Origin: Thermoplasmata archaeon
GTDB lineage: Archaea; Thermoplasmatota; Thermoplasmata; Methanomassiliicoccales; Methanomethylophilaceae
Assembly: GCA_015063285.1 (NCBI GenBank)
Contig: SUST01000003.1
Coordinates: forward strand, 1-64,000
Reading direction: 5' to 3'
DNA length: 64,000 nt
Shown: one piece after another, positions 18,209 through 26,158 of the stretch
Layout of the letters: each line of letters opens with the position of its first letter
How positions within the stretch are numbered: position 1 is the stretch's first letter
Notes under the pieces: model-generated
What the model was told of the DNA's origin: nothing
Database searches by the model: none
The model's input: only the letters and a program-made list of their open reading frames with translations
Position numbers and translations under genes: made by a program

Positions 18209-18637
18209 ATGTCTAATTTCGAAGATCTGTTGAAGGAATTCGTATCGATTGATACCGCGGACCGCGGAGGATTCTTTTTGGCAAAGGTACAGACAATGGA
18301 TGGGTACAGCAGGGCCTTCCCCATGATTTGGGAACTCGTTGAGACCTTCATGTGCAAAGTAGCGATTCTCGATGGTAAGCTGGACATCAGCGAATATGCC
18401 GTCATTCAGGGGCTTGCAATTCACCGCCGCGGATCGCCATTTGACCCCGAAGAGTTCACTCAGAGGCTCGGACAGTTCGCCAAGGAAGGGGCAGACACCA
18501 AGATCGCAGAGGTCGCTTTCGCTATGCTTCCCGAGTACGTCAGGGACGATATCGTCATGATGTTGATCTGCTTTGCAAGTGTTGACGCAGTCGTTTCCAA
18601 GAACGAATCCGAGTGGATTTCCACCCTTTGTTCCTGA
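18209..18637 (+). CDS. Conserved hypothetical protein, helical, TerB-like size
   Basis: A 142-residue soluble protein with helical segments and two G-D-x-K/D-L-x-I-S- and D-A-V-V-S-K-N-E-like acidic loops, reminiscent of TerB-type helical bundles. That match is weak. A TATA-like CATTAAATAC (18178-18187) is centred about 26 bp before the ATG, so the mRNA is probably leaderless. A hairpin plus T-run follows the stop directly. The function is unknown. Confidence 0.65.
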   Translation: MSNFEDLLKEFVSIDTADRGGFFLAKVQTMDGYSRAFPMIWELVETFMCKVAILDGKLDISEYAVIQGLAIHRRGSPFDPEEFTQRLGQFAKEGADTKIAEVAFAMLPEYVRDDIVMMLICFASVDAVVSKNESEWISTLCS

Positions 18638-18644
18638 CCTTATC

Positions 18645-18671
18645 AGGCCCCTTTGGGGCCTCCTTTTCTTT
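18645..18671 (+). terminator. Hairpin and T-run terminator
   Basis: AGGCCCC (18645-18651) and GGGGCCT (18655-18661) form a 7-bp stem with a TTT loop, followed by CCTTTTCTTTT. It lies 8 bp after the stop at 18637. Confidence 0.75.
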
Positions 18672-18701
18672 TACTCGCGCACGAGCGCCAATATAACCTC
18701 A

Positions 18702-18710
18702 TAAATACTG
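18702..18710 (+). promoter_or_regulatory. gltX TATA box, leaderless start
   Basis: A TATA-like element (ATAAATACT context) is centred near 18704, about 27 bp before ATG 18731. This matches archaeal leaderless transcription and supports that start over the longer frame opening at 18653, which would overlap the preceding terminator. Confidence 0.5.
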
Positions 18711-18730
18711 CTTACAGATTCGGAAAACCC

Positions 18731-20410
18731 ATGTCCGATGAGATCGAGCAGACGATCAGGAAATTTGCACTGCAGAATGCGGTGTTCTTCAAGGGTACGG
18801 CCAATCCGAAAGCAGTTGTTGGAAAGATTCTGGGCAGCTGTCCGGAACTTAGATCGAAGGCAGGGGAGATCACACCTTTGGCCAACAAGATTGTGGAAGA
18901 GGTCAATGCAATGGGCCTCGAAGCACAGACCAAAGCTCTGGAAGAGATAGATTCCTCGTTGCTCGTCAAAGAGAAGAAGGAGAGGAAGTACGAGCTCCCT
19001 GACCTTCAGAATGTCAATGGAAAGGTCGTAATGCGTATCGCACCCGGACCATCCGGGCCTTTGCACATCGGTCACACCCGCGTATCCATCCTCAACGACG
19101 AGTATGTCAAGAGATACGGCGGAGATCTCATCCTGAGATTCGAGGATACCAATCCTGAGAAGATCGATCCAGATGCATATGATATGATCCCGGAGGATCT
19201 GGATTGGCTCGGTGTCAAGTGTAACAAGCAGTACATACAGTCGGACAGGTTCCAGATGTACTATGATTACACCAGGAAGCTTCTCGAGATGGGCCATGCA
19301 TACGTCTGCACATGCAATGGCGACGACTGGAGGAAGATGAAGGAGAATAAGCAGAAATGCCCCTGTCATGACCTGCCGGTCGAGACTCAGTTGGACAGAT
19401 ATGATAAGTTCCTCGCGGGAGACTATCAGGACGGGGAGGCAGTGGTTGTCGTAAAGACGGATATCTGCCACCCTAACCCCGCAGTCAGGGATTTCGTCGC
19501 CCTCAGATTGGTTAGGACGCCCCATCCCAGGACAGGAGAGAAGTATATCGCATACCCTATGATGAACCTCTCTGTTGCGATCGATGACCATGAGATGGGA
19601 ATGACGCATGTAATAAGGGGAAAGGATCACCTGAACAATACATTCAGGCAGGAGTACATCTTCGATTATTTCGGATGGAAGAAACCGGAGTACTATCATT
19701 ACGGTCTGGTGAACATCCCCGATACCGTTCTGAAGACTTCCATAATAAAACAGAGCATCAAGGACGGGGAGTACACTGGATGGGATGATGTCAGGACCGG
19801 GACCGTTAGGGCTATGAAGAGACGCGGAATCAGGCCCGAGGCCATCAGAAGATATTGGGTCGAGTCAGGTATCAAACCAGTGGATATCGAGTTCTCCTGG
19901 CAGAATCTCTACGGAATGAACAGGGATATCATCGATACCGATGCAAACAGGTACTTCTATGTGGAGAACCCCGTGTCTTACGACATCGACGGTGTCGATA
20001 TCATCGAAGGTGCGGCTCCTAAGCATCCCGATCATCCCGAAAGAGGCGAAAGGAAGTTCAAATTGGATGCACCAAGGACAGTCTTCCTAGCACAGGCTGA
20101 TTCCGAAATGTTCGAGAAAGACAAGAAGATCAGGCTCAAGGACCTCTGTAACATCGAATATGGCAAACCGGCGAAGTATATCGGAAATGACGTATCGATC
20201 CTGAAGACAGGAGTACGTGCTGTTCAGTGGGTGGCATCGGACGGCCTTGAGGCAACTCTGGTCATGCCCGATGGATCAGTTCAGACCGGTAAGATCGAGC
20301 CCGATATATCTGCTGAAAACAACGACATGGTCCAGTTGGAGAGAATAGGGTTCGTTAGGATCGAGAAGAAGGATCCCAAATCCGTCTCCATGATCTTCTC
20401 TCACCGTTGA
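18731..20410 (+). CDS. gltX: Glutamyl-tRNA synthetase (archaeal type)
   Basis: The 559-residue class I synthetase has an archaeal N-terminal extension (about 95 residues), the HIGH box in A-P-G-P-S-G-P-L-H-I-G-H-T-R near residue 110, the G-K-D-H-L-N-N-T motif near 300, the G-W-D-D-V-R-T-G-T segment near 350, and the beta-barrel anticodon domain. The KMSKS-equivalent is odd: it reads L-K-T-S-I-I-K where relatives usually have L-S-T-S-K. In archaea this enzyme charges tRNA(Glu) and also tRNA(Gln) for later amidation. A hairpin terminator follows. Confidence 0.92.
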   Translation: MSDEIEQTIRKFALQNAVFFKGTANPKAVVGKILGSCPELRSKAGEITPLANKIVEEVNAMGLEAQTKALEEIDSSLLVKEKKERKYELPDLQNVNGKVVMRIAPGPSGPLHIGHTRVSILNDEYVKRYGGDLILRFEDTNPEKIDPDAYDMIPEDLDWLGVKCNKQYIQSDRFQMYYDYTRKLLEMGHAYVCTCNGDDWRKMKENKQKCPCHDLPVETQLDRYDKFLAGDYQDGEAVVVVKTDICHPNPAVRDFVALRLVRTPHPRTGEKYIAYPMMNLSVAIDDHEMGMTHVIRGKDHLNNTFRQEYIFDYFGWKKPEYYHYGLVNIPDTVLKTSIIKQSIKDGEYTGWDDVRTGTVRAMKRRGIRPEAIRRYWVESGIKPVDIEFSWQNLYGMNRDIIDTDANRYFYVENPVSYDIDGVDIIEGAAPKHPDHPERGERKFKLDAPRTVFLAQADSEMFEKDKKIRLKDLCNIEYGKPAKYIGNDVSILKTGVRAVQWVASDGLEATLVMPDGSVQTGKIEPDISAENNDMVQLERIGFVRIEKKDPKSVSMIFSHR

Positions 20411-20425
20411 TTAAAACAATTCTTT

Positions 20426-20441
20426 CGGGGGATTTCCCCCG
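20426..20441 (+). terminator. Hairpin after gltX
   Basis: CGGGGG (20426-20431) and CCCCCG (20436-20441) flank an ATTT loop, 15 bp after the gltX stop. Confidence 0.55.
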
Positions 20442-20500
20442 TCCTCTATATTGAAAAAGCTATCAGTTGCTCGGGGAATTCCTGATTTAACCAGAGGTAT

Positions 20501-21157
20501 TCAAGACACATCAACGAAGACTGAAGACGCAAGATCGTAGCTGAGGGCGACCATGTTGTCACCGATCTTGATGACCCTGTCGCCGCCATCCATCAGTATG
20601 GATTCGATCTTGACCTCTCTTCCAGGAACGAATCCGATGGAATTCAGTCTGCGGATGTCCTCGCTGTTTTCTGATTTGAGATACGAGATGGTTCCGGTTT
20701 TGTTCTTGGCCATCTTGTTGAGCTGCACGATGTTGGTAGTTCCCTGACTGTAACGCTTGCAGGGATCTGTACAGTACTGGCAGTCCTCATCTACAGGGTT
20801 GCCAACCATGTTGCAGATCCTGATGCTGGTGTCATCGGATATGGTGTGCTCTATCTTGTGGGCCTCTTCATGAGCATCCTGATGCTCCATTCCCAGACAG
20901 TTCACCAGAAGATGCTCGATGACATGGTGCTTCTTACGCAGCTGACGTGCTATTGCCATACCCTCGTCGGATAGCCTGATTCCTCTGTATCTCTCATAGA
21001 CCACAAGTCCTTCCGAGGCCAATGTCTTGGTCATCTCGGTTACGCTGGCAGGAGATACACCCATGAACTCCGCTAGTTCGGTTGTTTTCACATTCTTGTT
21101 CCCATCGCTGAGCCTGAGAATGCTGATGAGGTAGTCTTCACGGCTATCTGAAGTCAT
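20501..21157 (-). CDS. DtxR/MntR family metal-dependent transcriptional regulator
   Basis: The 218-residue protein has an N-terminal winged helix (V-K-T-T-E-L-A-E-F-M-G-V-S-P-A-S-V-T-E-M), the metal-binding/dimerisation domain with H-x-x-x-E-H and E-x-A-H-K-I-E-H-T, and a C-terminal FeoA/SH3-like domain (about 145-218). It represses metal uptake genes when iron or manganese is bound. A cysteine cluster (C-Q-Y-C-T-D-P-C) near residue 126 in the linker is notable. A TTTATA element centred near 21183, about 26 bp from the ATG, indicates a leaderless mRNA. No target gene is evident next to it, although mntP lies far away in the window. Confidence 0.9.
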   Translation of the reverse strand: MTSDSREDYLISILRLSDGNKNVKTTELAEFMGVSPASVTEMTKTLASEGLVVYERYRGIRLSDEGMAIARQLRKKHHVIEHLLVNCLGMEHQDAHEEAHKIEHTISDDTSIRICNMVGNPVDEDCQYCTDPCKRYSQGTTNIVQLNKMAKNKTGTISYLKSENSEDIRRLNSIGFVPGREVKIESILMDGGDRVIKIGDNMVALSYDLASSVFVDVS

Positions 21158-21194
21158 TGTTTCTGTATCTCAGTTTGCGTATAAATAAACCCCA

Positions 21195-22043
21195 TCACAA
21201 TAGGTTGCCAATGTTCAGGATATAACTGGGGTCCAGTATCTCTTTTACCCTTCTAAGTTCATCTACCGCCTTTTGGCCATAGCGGTCCTTGATGCGGGAG
21301 TTGTTCAGTTTACCTGATTCTTCGGTCGTCCTGTCCTTCACTTCGTTGGACAGGTAGATATCCGCTTCAACAATGACTCCGAATATTCCCTCGGAACCTA
21401 TGAAGAGGTCCATGAGGTCCATGTCCGATGATATGTGGGGTCCGAAGTTCGAATCCGAATCGTATGAAGGGATGTCAAAGGCGAAGAAGTTTCTTCCTGC
21501 AGGGAATGTCATTCTTCTGCCATAGGCCCTGTATTCGTTGCGTTCGAATGTCAGGAATGTGCTGTCCGAGAACACTATCTTCATCCTTCTGACGAACGGC
21601 CTTATGTCGGAACGGTTCACAGCGATGCATCCACCGACCGAATTCTCAGGTTCGGCCTTGACAGGGAATCTCAACCCTTCCAGAGCAACATTGCATCCAT
21701 CGATGCCTTCAACGCGACCGCTGGCGATGGCATTGTTGATGAAGGAGACCGATGTGCAGGGAAGAACTCTAAGGTAGACGCCTTTGTCATCTGTTCCGGC
21801 CCCAATTATGCCGGAAAGGTGTTCCATAGACATGACATCGCCGCCGCAAGGGACCGATCCGCCTTGGGAACACATCCTAGTTCCCGAGATCGTCAGTTTG
21901 GTGTTCCCCTTGCTGGAGTATCTTATCCCCTCGCGGAGTTCGGTCTCATCGTTGGGCAGTATGACATTCTTCGCATGACCTTTGAGCGTGGATCTGTCGC
22001 AGAGGTATTTGGAGTCATTAGGTATCCGCTCTCTTAGGAACAT
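21195..22043 (-). CDS. FAD-binding (PCMH-type) oxidoreductase, short form
   Basis: The 282-residue protein resembles GlcD/FAD-linked oxidases. Its N-terminal PCMH FAD-binding domain contains L-T-I-S-G-T-R-M and G-G-C-I-A-V-N-R, then I-G-S-E-G-I-F-G-V-I near residue 210, and the terminal V-K-E-I-L-D-P-S-Y-I-L-N-I-G signature. Family members are about 450 residues, and here nearly the whole substrate-binding cap domain between these points is missing. It begins immediately after the stop of the upstream fusion gene and is last in the srp54 operon. The substrate is unknown. Confidence 0.7.
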   Translation of the reverse strand: MFLRERIPNDSKYLCDRSTLKGHAKNVILPNDETELREGIRYSSKGNTKLTISGTRMCSQGGSVPCGGDVMSMEHLSGIIGAGTDDKGVYLRVLPCTSVSFINNAIASGRVEGIDGCNVALEGLRFPVKAEPENSVGGCIAVNRSDIRPFVRRMKIVFSDSTFLTFERNEYRAYGRRMTFPAGRNFFAFDIPSYDSDSNFGPHISSDMDLMDLFIGSEGIFGVIVEADIYLSNEVKDRTTEESGKLNNSRIKDRYGQKAVDELRRVKEILDPSYILNIGNLL

Positions 22044-22988
22044 TCAATCACCCCTGATGCGCGGGATCATGGCCGCGATGACGGATTGTTCTGTCAGAGA
22101 CTTGCGGTCAATCAGGCCATTGCTGAGAAGGCCTATGGCACCTTGTTTCTTCCCTATCTCTGTGTTCCCGTATACCTGCTTGACTGCATCTCCGACTGTC
22201 ATTCCTTCCCTGACGAGTTTCGCAATGCTGTCCGGGTATCTGAAACCCGATCCATGGCCGTATGTCATCCTTCCATCCTTGGTGATTATGGTGCAGTGCT
22301 GGATGTCGTAGAGCCCGTCAAGCATCTCGAAGACTCCCGCTTCGATGCCTACGCCCATGTCGTGGTTACCGAGTGCGGCCTTTGCTCTGTTGACTGAACC
22401 TTGATGAGTCTGGTCTCCGAACGGCTGGGGAGGAACTCCGCTGGGTACATCTATGCCCGTGATCCTCACCTCTCCGTATATTCTTTCCATGACGGATCTT
22501 ACTGCGGCGATTTTGACTGGATTGGCAGAGCCTACAGCAATATCAATGACATCCTTTTTGCCTGAGCGGCTGTAGCGGCCTTCCAGAATTGATGAGGCGC
22601 TGATCTTGTCGCCTTCTTCAGAAATAATCAGAGGCACTACGGATAGAATCAACGGTTCAATGCCGCGGGATATCCTCTCTTCATTGACCTTCTCCCCGTT
22701 TGAAACCGATTCTTCTGAGACGACCAGGATATCCGCCTTGTCCATAATCTCCCTAGGGCCATAGATATCGTCTATCTCGAATATCGAATAGTTGTTTCTG
22801 GGGTAGAGGAACTGCTCCAATTCCTTTTTCCTGATGTCATAGCTGACGGCGATGCTCCTGTTCTGAGAGGCCATGCGATCGGATGTGAGTCCGATCAAAA
22901 CGCTGTCTCCGACCTCGAAGGCCCTCAGCAGCAGTGCTTTGTGTCCGTCATGGAGTATGTTGAACGTTCCTGCTACGGCTGAGATCAT
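22044..22988 (-). CDS. Fusion: phosphopantetheine adenylyltransferase + inosine/xanthosine triphosphatase
   Basis: About 314 residues. The N-terminal half (about 1-145) is an archaeal-type phosphopantetheine adenylyltransferase (CoaD) with the nucleotidyltransferase T-x-x-H motif (A-G-T-F-N-I-L-H-D-G-H) and an I-S-A-S-S-like motif. It makes dephospho-CoA. The C-terminal half (about 150-314) is a YjjX/DUF84 non-canonical NTPase (V-G-S-A-N-P-V-K ... G-V-G-I-E-A-G-V-F), which removes ITP/XTP. ATG 22988 overlaps the preceding stop as ATGA; ATG 22994 is an alternative. The 76 extra residues of the longer frame are a shadow of the zinc-ribbon gene. Confidence 0.85.
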   Translation of the reverse strand: MISAVAGTFNILHDGHKALLLRAFEVGDSVLIGLTSDRMASQNRSIAVSYDIRKKELEQFLYPRNNYSIFEIDDIYGPREIMDKADILVVSEESVSNGEKVNEERISRGIEPLILSVVPLIISEEGDKISASSILEGRYSRSGKKDVIDIAVGSANPVKIAAVRSVMERIYGEVRITGIDVPSGVPPQPFGDQTHQGSVNRAKAALGNHDMGVGIEAGVFEMLDGLYDIQHCTIITKDGRMTYGHGSGFRYPDSIAKLVREGMTVGDAVKQVYGNTEIGKKQGAIGLLSNGLIDRKSLTEQSVIAAMIPRIRGD

Positions 22989-23188
22989 TTCCATCCGAAC
23001 CAAAGTGCTACAACAACGATGGCGACCAGGATGACCTCGAGGATAAGATACTTGCGCAGTTTTCCTTTGACCTCGTCCCTGGAGGTGCTCATGCATTGTT
23101 CGCTGCAGAACTTCCCTTCGCCTACGAACGCCCTGCCGCATGCCTCGCAATGTCTGTGCTGTGGAATCTTCTCTGTGTATTCTGCCAT
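22985..23188 (-). CDS. Small zinc-ribbon membrane protein (DUF2116-like)
   Basis: About 67 residues. It has an N-terminal zinc ribbon (H-R-H-C-E-A-C-G ... K-F-C-S-E-Q-C) followed by one C-terminal transmembrane helix (about 45-65) ending in W-F-G-W-K. This zinc ribbon plus tail anchor is a small family common in archaea with unknown function. ATG 23188 has GAGGG 5 bp upstream, while ATG 23200 overlaps the trmY stop (ATGA) and is nearly as likely. It sits inside the srp54-trmY operon, which suits a role at the membrane near protein targeting (inference). Confidence 0.75.
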   Translation of the reverse strand: MAEYTEKIPQHRHCEACGRAFVGEGKFCSEQCMSTSRDEVKGKLRKYLILEVILVAIVVVALWFGWK

Positions 23189-23196
23189 TGTATCCC

Positions 23197-23790
23197 TCAT
23201 GCCGACCTGCGGTCGACCTCATTCTGTACTATTATCATGCAATGATCTGCATGCAGACTGTAAGGCCCTATACAGATCTTGTCCGGTGAATATGATTGCA
23301 GGATGGATTCTTCCTCTTCGGTCGGATCTTGGTTGTCTCCCAGAACGAATATGGGGTTCTCGGGGAACTCGTAATCCCTGCAGTCTACACCATCTTCTTT
23401 CAGATAGACAAAGGAACCTACTTTGGAGAGTCTTTCTAACACATCCGCGAAAGACATCCTGGTGTTGTAAACTCCGGGCGACGATCTTATCTCTTCTCCG
23501 GGCTGGACCTTCTTCAGGAGTGCGTTCCTTATCAGGGATGCTGTGCTCCTCTCATCGGGGTTGAGGTATCTGAGCTCGGATCCCCTGAAGATGACCGTCT
23601 TCGGAGCGTCGTCTCCCCCCTCCATAACGAGGTATATCTCCACATCTTTGCGGAGGTCATGGCTGAGGAAGAATGCCGAGTTCACACATCTTACCAGTAT
23701 GTCCAGCCTTCCGGCGCCTCCGGCAATATCGTCGAGTTTGAAATCCCCGGTAGTTACTGCTTTATGACCGGTGATGACGAAATATCTCAT
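23197..23790 (-). CDS. trmY: tRNA (pseudouridine(54)-N1)-methyltransferase
   Basis: The 197-residue protein belongs to the SPOUT-fold TrmY family (formerly DUF358): R-Y-F-V-I-T-G-H at the start, R-L-D-I-L-V-R-C-V-N-S-A-F-F-L-S-H near 27, F-V-L-G-D-N-Q near 150 and a C-terminal S-L-H-A-D-H-C-M-I-I segment. It methylates pseudouridine 54 of archaeal tRNAs using S-adenosylmethionine. The ATG overlaps the srp54 stop by 4 bp (ATGA), which indicates translational coupling. Confidence 0.92.
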   Translation of the reverse strand: MRYFVITGHKAVTTGDFKLDDIAGGAGRLDILVRCVNSAFFLSHDLRKDVEIYLVMEGGDDAPKTVIFRGSELRYLNPDERSTASLIRNALLKKVQPGEEIRSSPGVYNTRMSFADVLERLSKVGSFVYLKEDGVDCRDYEFPENPIFVLGDNQDPTEEEESILQSYSPDKICIGPYSLHADHCMIIVQNEVDRRSA

Positions 23791-25148
23791 TCGGATCCCT
23801 GGAGGTCCTTAAGGGCGTCCATGTCGATGCCGCCCATCTGTTTCATCAGCTGTTTGCGCATCTTACGGTCCTTTCCGACGGACGACATCATCTTCTTGCT
23901 GTTGGTGTACTGCTTCAGCAGTTCCTTCACATCATGTGACGATACTCCTGCACCAGCGGCTATCCTGTCGATACGCTTGGACTTGATGATGGAGGGCTCC
24001 TCCTTTTCCTCGGGAGTCATGGAATCCATGATGACTTTGAATACGGACAGTTTCTTCTGGGTGGCCTCATAGTCAAGCTGATCGCTGACTGCGCTCATTC
24101 CAGGCAGGAGGCTCATCAGTTTCTCTAATGTGCCCATCTTGCTCATGGCGGTCATCTGGTAGTACATGTCGTTGAGTGTGAAACGTCCCGACATCATGTT
24201 GCGGGCTACCTGCTCCATGGCCTCCTCATCGTCAATCTCCTGGGATGCGAGCTCCATGAGTGCTGAGAGGTCTCCCATTCCCAACAGTCTTGAGATGAAT
24301 CTCTTTGCGTCGAACGCCTCAAGGTCGCGGATGTGCTCTCCGGTTCCGAGGAACACGATCCTGGCATTTGTCTTCTGGATGGCGGAGATTGCTCCTCCTC
24401 CCTTCGAGGTACCGTCCATCTTTGTCAGAATGACGCCCGTGACCCCCACAGCGTTATGGAACGCTTCTGCCTGAGGTCCTGCCTGCTGCCCTACCTGGGA
24501 ATCGAGTACGAGGATCCTCTCTTCGGGATTAGCAACCTTGGCGATACGCCTGATCTCATCTATAAGGTCGTCTTCCAGCGCGTGACGTCCTGATGTATCG
24601 ATGATCACGATCTGTTTGTTCTTGAAGTGCTCTTTACCTCTCTGGACTATGCCTGCCGCATCAGTCTCTCCAGGCTCTCCATAGACATCGACGCCTACTT
24701 TCTCTCCCAGTTGTTTCAGCTGGTCAAGTGCTGCGGGTCTGTAGACATCTGCTCCGATCAATCCGACGGAGAATCCTTTCTTCATGAAGTAGAATGCGAG
24801 TTTACCTGTGGTCGTGGTCTTTCCTTGACCATACAGACCTACCATCATTATGGTCTGAGGAGTGAGTTTCAATCCCTCTCCATTGTTGACGAGTCTTACC
24901 AGTTCCTCGTAGATGATCTTGGAGACGTGGTCTTTCATGCTCCTTCCCGCTTCGGGAGGCTCATTGACGGCACGTTCTTTTACATTGTTCGTGACCTCAA
25001 GTACCAATTTGACATTGACATCAGCTTCGAGAAGTGCGCGCTGAAGGTCTTTGCACAGATCCTTCACCAGTTCCTCGTCTATCACGGATGCCTTTCCGAT
25101 ACGTCCCAGAACGTTCCTGAGGGATTTCCCTAATCCTTCCATGACCAT
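23787..25148 (-). CDS. srp54: Signal recognition particle 54 kDa protein
   Basis: The 453-residue SRP GTPase has an N domain, a G domain with G-L-Y-G-Q-G-K-T-T-T near residue 105, D-T-S-G-R near 188 and T-K-M-D-G near 245, and a methionine-rich M domain (about 300-450) that binds signal peptides and SRP RNA. ATG 25142 (M-E-G-L-G-K-S-L) is an equally plausible start. It leads a five-gene chain (srp54, trmY, zinc ribbon, PPAT/NTPase, FAD protein) joined by ATGA overlaps or immediate junctions. A TACGCG/CGCGTA palindrome lies 18 bp upstream. Confidence 0.95.
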   Translation of the reverse strand: MVMEGLGKSLRNVLGRIGKASVIDEELVKDLCKDLQRALLEADVNVKLVLEVTNNVKERAVNEPPEAGRSMKDHVSKIIYEELVRLVNNGEGLKLTPQTIMMVGLYGQGKTTTTGKLAFYFMKKGFSVGLIGADVYRPAALDQLKQLGEKVGVDVYGEPGETDAAGIVQRGKEHFKNKQIVIIDTSGRHALEDDLIDEIRRIAKVANPEERILVLDSQVGQQAGPQAEAFHNAVGVTGVILTKMDGTSKGGGAISAIQKTNARIVFLGTGEHIRDLEAFDAKRFISRLLGMGDLSALMELASQEIDDEEAMEQVARNMMSGRFTLNDMYYQMTAMSKMGTLEKLMSLLPGMSAVSDQLDYEATQKKLSVFKVIMDSMTPEEKEEPSIIKSKRIDRIAAGAGVSSHDVKELLKQYTNSKKMMSSVGKDRKMRKQLMKQMGGIDMDALKDLQGSE

Positions 25149-25522
25149 GGTTAACGAGCGGTCTATACGCGCACGCGTAAAAAAGTCTATGGTATGTTTT
25201 TCAGTGAAATTAGAAGATGAAGGTTGGGGGACCGGTCAGCAATAAGAAGGGATGGGATGCACTCTACAGCCTGACCGAATCCCTGTAATACTCCTATTAT
25301 CGCTGACAATATATAACCCTTATGCCAAAAATTAAGCTAAAACATTTACTAATTATAGTTTAAGCTTAAAGATGACAAATGATAGTTAAAAAATCAATAT
25401 CATTGTTGAATTGTCGCATCCAGGATAGCTCTGTAATTCGAATCAAGAATAATGGTTTGATTGTAGAATAGAATAGATGAATTGCCGCCTTTCGGCGGCT
25501 TTTTGATAGTTTTAGGAACAGT
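25149..25522. other. 374-bp gene-free region with palindromes and a possible small RNA
   Basis: No open frame here looks real. The region holds a TACGCG-CA-CGCGTA palindrome (25166-25179) near the srp54 promoter. It also holds a 7-bp stem CGGTCAG/CTGACCG (25233-25239 and 25271-25277) extended by GGG/CCC, and a symmetric AATATATAA element at about 25309-25317. An AT-rich inverted repeat with 12-base arms (25332-25343 and 25358-25369, 11 of 12 pairing) and a GC-rich hairpin with a plus-strand T-run (25484-25504) complete it. A minus transcript from the AATATATAA element would begin just before the 25271-25277 arm, and a plus transcript would end at the T-run. A small RNA or long srp54 leader is possible but unproven. 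Confidence 0.3.
25484..25504 (+). terminator. GC hairpin with T-run near tbp 3' end
   Basis: GCCGCC (25484-25489), TTTC, GGCGGC (25494-25499), then five T residues on the plus strand. It lies 19 bp beyond the tbp stop. The T-run is on the plus strand, so it fits a plus-strand transcript better than tbp itself. Confidence 0.5.
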
Positions 25523-26071
25523 TCACGGAAGGAGTCCGGCGCTTCTAAGCTCTTCGGCAAGGTTGTCCACTGCCCTTCCGGCTTCCTCGATCTTCTTTGC
25601 ACCTGCAATGACGATCTTTCCGGATCCGAACAGAAGGATAACGACCTTGGGATCGTTGATCCTGTACACGAGACCAGGGAACTGCTCGGGCTCATATTCG
25701 ACCTTCTCGAGTCCGAGTGTAATTGCGGTGGTGTTCAGATTGACCTCGTTTCCCAGATCTGCAGAGGAGACCATGTTCTGAATCTCGGTCTTAGGGTTGT
25801 CGTAGACATCCTGTCCGATTGCCTTCAGGTCGGTAAGGACCTTGTTGACGGATGCTTCGAGCATCTGAAGGTCGGTGGAACCGGTGAAGACGGCCTTTCC
25901 AGACCTGAACAGAAGTACTGATGTCTTGGGTTCCTTTACCCTGTAGACAAGTCCGGGGAATGTGTGGGGGTCGTATTTCGAATCGGTTAGACCCTCCATA
26001 ATCTTGTTCAGATCGAATCCGTCGGAAAGTTGTGTTGATGCTACTATGTTCTGTACGTGAAGGTCCCACAT
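25523..26071 (-). CDS. tbp: TATA-box-binding protein
   Basis: The 182-residue protein is the classic two-fold saddle. The two direct repeats contain F-P-G-L-V-Y-R-V-K-E-P-K-T-S-V-L-L-F near residue 38 and F-P-G-L-V-Y-R-I-N-D-P-K-V-V-I-L-L-F near 129, each followed by G-K-x-V-x-(T/A)-G. It binds TATA elements and recruits TFB and RNA polymerase. A TTTAAATA element centred near 26099 lies about 27 bp upstream, so the mRNA appears leaderless. Confidence 0.97.
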   Translation of the reverse strand: MWDLHVQNIVASTQLSDGFDLNKIMEGLTDSKYDPHTFPGLVYRVKEPKTSVLLFRSGKAVFTGSTDLQMLEASVNKVLTDLKAIGQDVYDNPKTEIQNMVSSADLGNEVNLNTTAITLGLEKVEYEPEQFPGLVYRINDPKVVILLFGSGKIVIAGAKKIEEAGRAVDNLAEELRSAGLLP

Positions 26072-26158
26072 GATTCTACGGGATTTATAAGCAGTATTTA
26101 AATGCTATCGCTTTTTTGGTTTTATATTGCATCCAATATGTTATTTTTGATCAGGGAA

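Noticed and set aside
17104-18424. Longer frames of ubiD and of the 94-residue gene
   Set aside because: They run through hairpins and past strong ribosome binding sites, and the added residues have no family match.
25420-25445. tRNA-like TTCGAATC segment
   Set aside because: It resembles a T-loop, but no acceptor stem, D-arm or anticodon arm pairs around it, so no tRNA gene is called.
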